DNA of 64,000 nt from Phytophthora sp. 'mugwort' (Eukaryota > Oomycota > Peronosporomycetes > Peronosporales > Peronosporaceae): assembly GCA_033558025.1 (NCBI GenBank), contig JAUCEF010000013.1, forward strand, positions 3,465,001 through 3,529,000, written 5' to 3'. Below are positions 10,557 through 20,547 of the stretch, in pieces. The first letter of the stretch is position 1; each line of letters starts with the position of its first letter. The notes beneath the pieces were generated by a model. That model saw only the letters and a list, made by a program, of their open reading frames with translations. It did not search any database and had not been told where the DNA came from. The position numbers and the translations under genes were made by a program.

Positions 10557-11283
10557 AGCCAATTCACACGACGGCTTCGGTGTAAAAGCTGGGAAGGACG
10601 GGTGACCTCGGCTAATTTGTGAACCTTAAGAGAAGACTACCCCCCAGCATTTTATGCAGACAGCGAGATATCACTTCCAGACAATGAAGTCTTCCTAGTT
10701 CTTGATCATTTCGCCGGAAGGTGGTCTATGTAGGGTAATACTTCTCTTTAGGTATGCTATGCATAGCTTACAAAAAATGCCGAGTAATTAGTGTGTGAGT
10801 CTGCTTACAATCACATAGGGGCGCCTGCCGTCGCCTCTGGAGATTATTTTCATCGATCCCAAGAATGTTGGGCCCAGTGAGGGATTACAGCTCACTTTAC
10901 GGATCATCTGAACATGATGCTTGCGATTGAAAATTTGGGCGAGCAACAAGTTTAGCGATGAGGCTAAAGATCTTGTTGTGTCCAGCAGGTTAGGTGCGAC
11001 GAACATGTATGTTTGCTACGCGGACGCGAAGTCGGTGCTTTGAGGTCCAGCAACAAAGTTTTATCGGTGAAATCCATTCAACTCCACACATGAATATCGT
11101 TGCTTAAGGTTTGTCATACTCACAGACATCAGTGCTAACAGGTTACTAATGGTCGATTCAAAGATCCTACAACCCTCACTAATAATCCATGCTCACCATC
11201 GACAGACATCTACATGTAACTGAGTTCTTATGCAAGGCGATTTAAGTTTTTAGCCTCGAAATCTGTTTGACCAGGTTTTGGTT
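10557..11283. other. Convergent 3' region between the two rhomboid paralogues
   Basis: About 0.7 kb without a recognisable gene. It would contain both 3' untranslated regions. I saw no obvious palindrome at the centre that would mark the duplication junction. Confidence 0.5.
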
Positions 11284-12528
11284 TTAGGATTTTCCTCTTC
11301 GTTGTTTTCTTCGACGCATTGAGTCGACAAACTTTGGCCATATTTGCCACCACTGAAAGGGTCTTTCGACGAGCCCAACTTGAATTAGGAGGTGCTGAAC
11401 GTGCCGTGATGCACAACTGACAATCGCCTCCGCGTTTGGGGTCACGACGTATATGTATCCTGCAAAGCAATTGCACCAGATAAATGTGAAATTCACTCCA
11501 TCGCTTTGCTTCTTCAGCTCAGCCCTCACCTGCAATAAGACCAGCGGCTTGAGTTAATAGCGGCAACTTCGGGACAAGTAGATAAGTGATAACCAGCTCA
11601 AGCCATGCTGCGTACTTAGTGGGTACTTCGAAGCTGTAGAGCTTCGTGAAGGTCGGCGAGCTGACATTCAAAATGACCTGGCAAAATGCAAAAAAAAAAC
11701 TAGTAGAACATTCACGCATTTTGCGCCTTAATTCTGCGGATACAAACCTTCATCGCCGTGAGCACTCCTGAAAAGCCAGTGAAGCACTCCTGGGTAGCCC
11801 TCTACCATAAATACACACAAATCACGTCAGAACTCCAATAATTTCATGCCAAACTCCTATTCGGCAACAAACCCATGATATCAAGTGTGCCCCAAACATG
11901 ATGAGCGTTTGAGACATCATAATCAAATAGACCAAAAGCACGCAGAAGCCAATACTGCCCAGCCGTACTTCCAGCTTATACCCTTTCCACAAGAAAGACA
12001 ACCTAGGTTCGCATCACACAACAACGCAGCAAAAAATTAGCCTAGCCTCACTAACTTTCAACCTCTTCACCCTCCACCCACATGCTTTGATACAGATACA
12101 ACTCCTCTACATGGAGGAATGGAGATACCAACACTGCTCCAATCTCCTTATTAGCCACCACTTTGCCAGGACATCTGCAGCACAATCACTAACTGTCAGT
12201 ACACAATCCTCCACAGACTTATACAAATCAGCGACTTACAATGCCAAGGGAAGTATCCAAGTCGGCGCCCGCATCGCTTGCACGTGCAGCAAGTACATGA
12301 CGCCTACAGCGACACCCAAAACCTTTAGACTGGACCAAAAATCACCAATCACTTCAATTCCAGCCCCCACGGACCTAGGAGTACAAGTGTCACAGGCGGT
12401 TTTGTCTCCATTTCGTGCACCGAGTTTAGCACAATCACGAGCGGCTCGGGAATAGCCGTATCCTCATCGTTCCTCCCTGCACATGTCTTCTTCGTTGCCC
12501 CTAACGTCTTGCGTCGGAACAAACGCAT
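11284..12528 (-). CDS. Catalytically altered rhomboid paralogue (predicted pseudoprotease), 7 exons
   Basis: Exons complement(11284..11459,11530..11677,11748..11801,11873..12002,12082..12174,12240..12303,12375..12528) give an open frame of 272 residues. All junctions are GT-AG in the same phases as the neighbouring rhomboid, and four internal exons have identical lengths (64, 93, 54, 148 nt). Shared blocks include KPPVTL, SFLWKGYKLE, GFSGVL and VPTKYAAWLEL. Ser158 in GFSG is kept, but the catalytic His is Gln208 (LLTQAAGLIAG), the oxyanion Asn is Ser103 and the preceding His is Tyr99 (ELYLYQSM). The tail differs too: no ubiquitin-interacting-like helix and no Arg-rich VCP motif of the neighbour's type, only a basic end (MRRRKQRRGKS). 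An intact frame after such divergence suggests selection, so an iRhom- or Derlin-like non-proteolytic role is inferred. An undamaged but unexpressed copy remains possible. Confidence 0.82.
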
Positions 12529-12853
12529 CGGAAAGTGGCAAATTTTACCCAGATTTTGTCCAGAAACCGGACACACGAGCAAGGTGACCTCATTTGCTGC
12601 CCTAAACCTGAAACCAATACTTATGGTGCAGTGCCGATTCGGCACTACAGGTATACCGAAGTTTTAATAGCCTCCAGATTTAGCCATAGGGTTATTATAA
12701 TTGTAAACAACAGGCTTTCTTACATAGGCGGTGTGCTACGAAAAGGCCACAACACCTATTCTAAGATCTTGAAAACGCCTTTTTTCATGCACCTTGGGCG
12801 AGACAGAGTAGTGGTATTCAGGCGACCCAGGAAGCTAAAAACAACGTCAGACC
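12529..12853. other. Upstream region of the rhomboid paralogue
   Basis: About 0.3 kb that should contain the promoter of the minus-strand rhomboid copy. No initiator was assigned. Confidence 0.4.
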
Positions 12854-12939
12854 GTGCAAAGGAAACCGAGTGAGCTCTCGCATGCGCCATGCAAAATACA
12901 TGTAGGACGTGGGGTAAGAGCCTTCAAGAAGCTGCTCAG

Positions 12940-13278
12940 TATGCATGAGAACAGACTAAAGGCACATTTCAACGATTCCGGCGTGATCTACGACATCTGG
13001 AAACAGTGGCAGACGTTGGTACAACGCTACGCCAACGACAGCATACGCATATTGACGGTGCCGACCAGACTGACTTCATGAAAGCGCGGATCACCGTGGA
13101 TTGTGATGAATTCAATAAGCTTGTAGTCTTTCTCGTTGGTTTAACGTCACGAACACCGGGAACTCACACCGTGGAAAGTGATTTCAGCTTTCTCAAGCAA
13201 GTCAAGAGCGATCAGGGGGCGTCATACACCATGGAAGGCCAGCTGCAAGCCAAGCAGTACTTCGAGTTAATCACTTAG
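12940..13278 (+). pseudogene. Transposase C-terminal remnant (hAT-like)
   Basis: Two overlapping frames read SMHENRLKAHFNDSGVIYD and then, after a frame change near 13020, a piece with RYANDS and HTVESDFSFLKQVKSDQGAS, ending in QLQAKQYFELIT and a stop at 13278. The last part resembles the C-terminal block of oomycete multi-copy transposase-like proteins, where a TxxVESDFS motif sits close to the end. No N-terminal part is seen, so this is a fragment. Family assignment is tentative. Confidence 0.45.
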
Positions 13279-13504
13279 CTGAGAAGTATTGTGCTTTGCA
13301 GTTTTTTTTTTGGCAGTTTTGGGGGTGTAATTCGTACGATTTTATCGATGTCACGAAAAATACAAATCGTTGTCAAGCACGAATAGCAACTAGTTAGCTC
13401 TGGATGCAGTAATAGCAGTACTAGATGTAATGAGCAGCTCACGGCCAGCCAACACAAGGAGCGGTTGCTTTGGCACTTTTAAAACTGCCATTTTCGGACT
13501 AACT

Positions 13505-14515
13505 CTTGAGGCATGACGTATTCTAAGGACCTGCACTGGCGTGCTGTCGTACTTTTCTTTGTCTACAACATCGAAGCGTTTCAGATCGGGCATGTTCTGA
13601 GCGCGTCCCCTCGCTCCATCATCCGTTGGAATCGCTTGTTTAAGAGGGATGGCCTGGTGACAGCTTAAGTAGGAAGAAGAGTTCATCACGTTGGCCAGCT
13701 GCGGTGTGCGAGTTTGTGCTCAAGTATGCCAAATACCACCCATGTTTTTTTCTGGAAGAGCTACAAGACTCTCTTCGCTACAAGTTTCAAAACTCAATCT
13801 TGCGACGGCCACAATTTGTAGAGCGCTACGCTTTGACCTTGGAATGACCCGCAAAGTTTTGACTCGGCGGGCGCGCGAAGCAAAAGCGGGTCAAGTTCAA
13901 GAGTGTACTGAAAAGATGAAGCCATTCTACTCTGCACCCGAACAACTAGTCTTTTTAGATGAAACGGCGAAAGATAGTCGCGATGGAGGTGGCGTTATGC
14001 GTGGTCCAAGCGCAACACGCCCCGTAGTGACGCTTTCTTTTGCATGAGGAGAACGAGTCTCACTCTTGGCAGCAATATCAACGGATGGATTTTTGAACTG
14101 GGGTTTCACGACTGGAACTTTTACGCGGCACACATTTCACAAAACATTCCACGAGAAAATCCTACTTTTTCTTGAACCCATGGCCGCTTTCTTGCTCAAT
14201 CCTCATGTTGGATAATGCCAAAATCCACATGTACTAAGAGCTCGAGGAAGTGGTACACAGTGTTGGTGCTTTGAAATTTTATTTGCCGCCGTATTGCCCC
14301 AACTCAATCCAATTGAAGTTGGATTTTCACTGTTAAAGCGTTGGATACAAAAGAACGCCAACTTGGCTTTCATCACACACCGGAAGAGGTGCTGGACTTG
14401 GCCATGTACTCCTGCACCCGCACAAAAGATGGAACACGAGGCATTTTTAGGCATTATGGATATGCTTCAGACTCGTTAGCAATTGATAATAGTGCAGCTG
14501 CTAGCGTAGAGCAAA
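13505..14515 (+). pseudogene. IS630/Tc1-like DDE transposase, broken
   Basis: Pieces in several plus-strand frames line up in the expected order: FVLKYAKYHPCFFLEELQD (about 13714), ATICRALRFDLGMTRKVLTR (about 13810), EQLVFLDETAKDSRDG (about 13940, first catalytic Asp), then AAISTDGF near 14070, and CPQLNPIEVGFSLLKRWIQK (about 14295, third catalytic acid in the NPIE motif). Stops and at least three frame changes, including the TGA at 14045-14047, show that it is dead. I could not define terminal inverted repeats. Confidence 0.75.
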
Positions 14516-14738
14516 CGCATATAGGCTAATAGATGTTGCTATTGGTGATCTTCATCCTCGACGTTTTGAGTTGGCAGATTCATTGGAATGTCGCTGTTCT
14601 GTGGGTGCCTGAGATCGCAGTCAGGCAGCCCTATATGTCACGAAGACCATCAAGCGACACCGCAACATTCACTTCGCTCTCGTTAAACAGTACCCGCACG
14701 GTTCTAAATCGACGGTCCAGCTGTCGACGCTCAGCTTG

Positions 14739-16082
14739 CTAAGCTTGTGCTATCTCTCGGCGAGCCTGGTCAACAAGACGTAGCTGGTGACATGTTCCAT
14801 GCTCCGGAACTACAGGTTGTGTTCCGTCTGGCTCGCGCGCATGCTGCGTAACAGAGTATCGGAAGGCTAAACGGTTGGGCGCAAAAGCAGGTTGCTCAGT
14901 GGCAGATAGATGCTCTGCAATTCGGGCTGTTGCTTCTTCTACACGCAGCAGTTGCCCGTCGAGTAGAGTTGTGAATCTGATTTCAAAACCATAGAAAGTT
15001 AGAATAGACAACCACTCCGAACATTATATGTACCTTTGAGAGCGTACGCGAAGACCATGAGCCGGAAATCAGCCAGTGCTATCTTTCTATCCTGGGCGTT
15101 TCGCCACGCCTGGCCGACTTGAGCGTTGAATGATTTCGCGCTCAGCTTTATATACTCTATCTACTTTGTGTTTGTGCCGGTTTTAAGATACATCTCCTTC
15201 GTAGCCATGCAATACCATCCTGGGCACTTATAATGGCGGCATCCACTTTCGCGAGCAACACGGCATAGCCTTCAGAGGGGCGCAAGCTGACCGGATTGGG
15301 ATGTTTGTGGACCGCCCTGACGTCATTCAGAGCCTAGCCGAGCTTGATGGTCAGAGCGACCGTAATCTCTGCTTCGTCGAATATTTCTTACACTGTACTG
15401 CTGCTTGTAGTTGTGCTTGTCTCCATCACGAAAAATAACAATGAAAGATGTCACTATTGCCAACTTGCATAAGAAAAGGAGGGTGAAAGCAGAATTAGCT
15501 AGGCGTTGTACTCGATGCAAATAGCATGTCCATTTATGTGCTCTTACCCTTCCTCTGTGCAATACCTCGTAGCCTGAGATCATACCAATATTTAAAGCGG
15601 ATCTGCCAACGCACATTGACAGCGCCAGTACAATGTAAAACACAGCCACGATGCACGGGGATACAGCCATGAAGCGATAGTCACTGTTCATTATCCCAAC
15701 GAAGGGCAGGTCTTGCTGCGCATCTGCGCAGGATCATCTCGTTACGTAGACAGCGGTCGTGCTCGTACCCAACGCAATTTGGCAAACCGACTGCCCTCGG
15801 AAACCAGCTACACTTCAACACGGCGACCTTCATCATGCTTCTCATGAACATGGTCAGCATCAGCACATTGTTTTGGCCACTAAAATGTCTGAGCTTACCA
15901 TGGCCTACAGAGCCGAAGCTCCACGCACTCATAGCATACGCCAACTCCCAGAATCCCGTGCCCGGGAGGCCTGAAGCACGCACCCCATCACGCGGAGCGC
16001 ATTGTTGCCCGACAGATTTGTCTGCGGTGTCGCCCAACCGGTCTGGAGCGGCAGCGTTCATGGCAGCAGCGCACATGTACAA
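14739..16082 (-). other. Possible multi-pass membrane protein gene, exon structure unresolved
   Basis: Minus-strand frames contain strongly hydrophobic pieces. A segment starting at about 15691 has RFMAVSPCIVAVFYIVLALS and NIGMISGYEVLHRGR, followed by a plausible intron (donor gtaaga near 15553, acceptor gcaag near 15460) and LAIVTSFIVIFRDGD. A second piece reads KIALADFRLMVFAYALK near 15080, followed by a possible intron and a soluble tail ending at 14739. The layout recalls LMBR1-type membrane proteins, but I cannot support that firmly. Pieces between 15700 and 16082 change frame, so this may be a decaying gene rather than a working one. Confidence 0.35.
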
Positions 16083-16791
16083 AGTGGCATGTACAGAGTG
16101 GTCTTGGGCTTAAGAAAGCGCGCAGCTCAACGGACCTAAAGCAGGCACATTATCGATAGCAAGTTAAAGCTCAGTCGAGCGTCTCTGCCTCCTCATTGCC
16201 GTCAAGACGAACCTTCTCATACCTCCCCGACTACGCCTGTCAGCTCTTCGTTCGCCACCGATTCTTTGACTATTTATGTGTAATCGTGCACGAATTAGTG
16301 GAAAAGGTTGGTGATAATTAGTGCACTAACTAGTGCGACAAAACCGATGCAAAGCACAATTAAATATACTGCGGAAAACACGCACTAACTTAAAAATTGT
16401 ATCCTTTATCGGACTCTTACTTTTGATTTTGGGAGTTACTTGGTACATTCCTAAACTAAGCGCCCTACTTCAAGGTCTCAAAAACGCCTACCTATAGATG
16501 AAGTAGGTGAAATAGGCTGTGCGTCTATTTAAAAGAGGTCTGCTTGCACAGCATGTCTATTTAGTGAAGTCTTATACCGGTAATAGGCCTTTTCTTTTTG
16601 GCGACACCGGTACATTAACTGATAGAATCCAGCCGTTAACCTGGAAGTTTCGATGGGACGACATAGTGCCAATGGCTAGGGAAAGGAAAGCCGCGCGCTT
16701 GTTGCCGTTGCAAGAGGTGGAATTCAACGTACCAATCACGCCCAGCAAGAAGAAACCGCGCCTTCCCTGATTTTCCAAGTGAGAAGTCAAT
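16083..16791. other. Intergenic region upstream of the BAR-TBC gene
   Basis: No supported gene. The stretch 16519-16770 is open on the plus strand but shows no motif and directly precedes the BAR-TBC start, so it is probably 5' flank. Confidence 0.45.
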
Positions 16792-19700
16792 ATGCTGCAA
16801 GGCTTGAGGAAGAAAATCGGCCGGTATACGCCGCGAGGAGGCGGGGGAGACGTGATGGAGGCACCAGAGGAGGAGCACGAGCAAGAGAGGCTGAAAGAGG
16901 ACGCCACGCCCCTGGAGGTGGCCGTGTGGCACTTTACTAAACAGGATCAAGCTCTCAGAACCCTGGAGGCGCACTTGACACAGATGTTGAACCAAATTCA
17001 GGTTGGTTAATACTTCGAAGTACTTCGTACTGTTTTAGGAGTTTTTTTTGTATTAAAAAATGTGTTGCAGCTTGCTTGTACGACGATGGCTACAGTGGCG
17101 GCAATCTTCTCCGAGACCTGCAGGTATAAGGGAGCATTTTATTTGGTTGTGGCGAATTCTTGTTAATTGAAAATTGTCGAAGTGATGGAGAGGAAAGTTG
17201 CGTTGGAGGGAGCTTTAAAGCGGCTATGACGCAGATCGAGCAGCAGGAAGCAGAGAGGATGGAGCAGTCAATCCGGTTTACAGTGCTGGATCCGCTGCAG
17301 GCGATGTTAGAGCGACATAATCGGTTGAGGGAGGAAATTAATGCACGGAATATGCTGGCTGCGGAGTCGAAAACTCTGCGTGCGGTGACGCTGAAGATAC
17401 AGTCGTCGCGGCTTGAAGACGATGATAAGCGAGCACAGACGGAGCTGGATCTACACAGAGTGGCTGCAGCATTGCAGGAGGCGGAGGCGGCGCTACTGCC
17501 GCTGTTGGGTAATTTTTTTTATTAATGCTGCACTCAAGTTTGCAGCTGTGGTGAATCTAATTGTGCGGCTGCATAATATACAAATTATGTGCAGAGGACG
17601 CGAATCAATCGGGAACTGCTAGTATGATGGATTTATTCAGCACGACGGTCAGTTTGCTGCCACGACAATGCTCCTCTCAGGTGATGTTCGAGCTGACAGG
17701 ATTTATTTTTGTTTTGTTCTTTTATTTTCGTCATTGCAGCGCCTTCAAACATCAATTTTCTTCCGGAATACCAACCATACAGTGCTGTCAAGTCTTTCGT
17801 CTTCAGAGCAGGAAATTGTTGCTGAAGCCAACCAGCCGCTTAAGATTCAGGCAATTGTGAAGCACACGCCGTCCAGCGTGTCATTATCAACGACGAATTC
17901 GAAGCTGAGCAAGATGTCAAGTTTGACATCCGATGGGTGGACAGAGGTGGATGAATCGAATTTATCTACCTCTCCAGATGGAGTCGAAACAATAGCAGGA
18001 AGTGACGAAGATGAAGAATGTGATGGCCTATCGATTACTGTCGAGGACTTTAAAGCTGGAAGGATGCCACAAGTGCTCAAGCCTGAAGATGATGATGCAA
18101 AGGTGCAAATAGCAACCACACTTACTGATATGTCCAAGTTAGTTACCCTGGCGTCATATCCAGTGGTCACGCATGATGATGATGATGAGATTCCAGAAAA
18201 TCATGTTGTTGGACAGCAGTCTAGCCGACTTCGTCGTTCAACGTCCCCGTCTCCACGAACAGCGAGTTTTAAACCGATCACACCGCGAAGAACCGCCAGC
18301 ATGTTGTCGTCAATTCGCAAAACTATTCGAGGCAAGCTCAGTTACGCGACCGGAGAGACGAAAATTATCCGGCAGAGCTCAGCGCCAATCATCGATACTT
18401 GTACAAGTGGAAGACAGAGCCCCGCTAGCTGCCCCGGAAAGGTATTCCAAGCTAACAACTGCCGCTCAATGCATGCATGTCTAACTGTGTTTCTAATGTC
18501 TTTACAGAGTGGCGAGCAGCATCTGATCACCCCACAATCTCCTACAGAATGGTTAGCCATCGAAGATTGCTTGTGGGAAATCGATATGAGAGAGGCAAAG
18601 TCTCCTGGAAAATCGCTCTTGCCGGCTGATTCCATTACCTCCAACTCAGATGACCTCCTGTACGGACTCCTGCAAAAGGTTCGTTTTTGTGCTGCTTTTG
18701 TGAGTTATGCGGGAAATCGGGTCGTAACTGTGACGTTTTTTTAATTCGTTGCAGAATCAAGCTCTGTACTTCGAATGCCTATCATATCTACGCGTTGAAG
18801 ACCTCGCGCGGCTATCCAAGGTGAGTACCTGGTCAATGTCTTATGCTGCTTATTCGAGACCGTGACTGATGGCTGCGATTTAGGTCAACTTTCGGCTCCA
18901 CTCTCATTTGGTAGATAGTGCTCCTATCTGGAAAAAATGCATTAGGTCAGGTGGTCTATCTCAAGCAATCCGCAGTTCGCTATGGCTCTCAGTATTCTAC
19001 GAATCCACACCGTGGCGGTCTAGCGCGATTGCGTCGCACTATCTGTCAGCTGACAGGCGCCACAGTATGTATGACCAGCTTCTGACGAAAGTGGGAACGA
19101 AGCTGGCTGGTGGGTTAGTTGCAGAGGAGCTATCAGCGAGTGATGATGATGGCCACCTTGCCGTTTGGTTCCGGGAAATTGACGTCGATGTCGTGCGTAC
19201 TTGTCACCGGAGCATTTATACCAGAAACGCTGGAGCTGCGGCAAAGGCGCCCTCGGAAACGTCAAATTTAGGTGCTGACAATGCCATTCAAGACTCCATT
19301 GCGTCCATCTTGCATGAGATGGTTCATGCTATTGTAAGAACTGAGGGAGAAGAACACTGTGCCAACAGGCCGGAGGCAGTATCGCAGTCGATCAACAGCA
19401 GCGGCACGTGCATCACCAGCGCGATGACAGCCAATTCAGATTTGGCAGCAAAACTTCGTCGCGTGCTTCGTGCATATGTCGTGTATAACCCGCGAGTAGG
19501 CTATTGCCAAGGGATGGGATTTCTGGTGCGCTTGCTGGCTGAAGTCGCGGATGACGAGGCAGACATTTTCTGGTTGTTCGTGGGGATCTCTGAGCCGGAG
19601 AACGATCGAAATCTTTACGAACCCGGGATGGCAGTGCTTCAGCCGTATCTGTCGAAGTTTGAGCTCTTGTTCTCGACACACATGCCAGAGCTGTTCACGC

Positions 19701-20026
19701 ACTTCCAGAGTGAAGGTGTTCACGTGGCCACCTTCTGTACACGATGGTTTTTGACGTTCTTCTCATCATTTGAGACACTGGCTCCGACACTCGTGACCCG
19801 CTTACTCGACATCTTCATCATTGATGGTTGGCGTATCATGTTCAGCTTCTCGCTTGTCATCCTGGATGAGCTTCAGCAACAGCTTTTGACGTGCGATATG
19901 GAGGGAATTCTTCGCGTTCTACAGTTCCCGCGCAGCTATATGCCTGAACCTGACCAGCTCCGCCAGCGACAGCTTGTTCGGCATGCATTGGCGTTTAGTA
20001 TTTCCCGCGCTATTAACTCTATTTGA
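16792..20026 (+). CDS. BAR-like / F-box-like / TBC Rab-GAP protein, 8 exons
   Basis: Exons join(16792..17001,17071..17123,17183..17508,17595..17680,17740..18441,18508..18678,18755..18820,18884..20026) give 918 residues with consistent phases and GT-AG junctions. Residues about 50-225 form long amphipathic helices (ERHNRLREEINARNM, ELDLHRVAAALQEAEAALLP), like a BAR or AH domain that senses membrane curvature. Residues 230-515 are Ser-rich and acidic linker. Residues about 520-560 (LYFECLSYLRVEDLARLSK, then IWKKC) resemble an F-box. The rest is a TBC domain with the IDVDVVRT arginine finger (Arg643) and the VGYCQGMGF glutamine finger (Gln747), the two residues that stimulate Rab GTP hydrolysis. 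It should act as an active Rab-GAP on curved endomembranes. TBC is certain, BAR likely, F-box possible. Confidence 0.88.
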
Positions 20027-20547
20027 ACGATATTTTGATTTGAACAGAAGTTAGGAGTGTTTGAAGTAATAACATGCTTCATATTATTGTGCTTTGCAGA
20101 TATTTTCTTCCTCTATTTTAGAGCGCTTTAACAGACTCGATAAGGCAAACAAAACTGAGTCCTCAGCACAAGTCATTGGACCCAATATAGCCGTCCAGGT
20201 CTCAATGACCAAAAGCTATAATGACATTTATACTATATGGGGTGGTTTCGTGTGTGCATACATGTGTTAATCCATATATCGGTAACATACAGCTGAATAC
20301 CGGTATGCTCAAAAGGGCATATATTAACCAAAATAGCTCCAAGTTACTCTATACTAAGTATGGGATAACGTAAAAGGGCACATATTAACCAAAATAGCTC
20401 CAAATTACTCTCTTTTAAATATGGGATAACGTAAAATATAAAAAATATACACTTCGTAAAACCAACCAACCCATTCATTGTTTTATTTTTCACCATACGG
20501 GTAGAAATGAACTCACACCACTACGAATTGAAAAGGATTCTTCCCTA
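20027..20547. other. Convergent 3' region between BAR-TBC and jacalin-like genes
   Basis: AT-rich, no coding frame. It contains the 61-bp tandem duplication listed separately. Confidence 0.6.
20311..20432 (+). repeat. 61-bp tandem duplication
   Basis: Units 20311-20371 and 20372-20432 both run from aaaagggca through attaaccaaaatagctcca to tgggataacgt, with only a few differences. It lies between two convergent genes. Confidence 0.9.
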
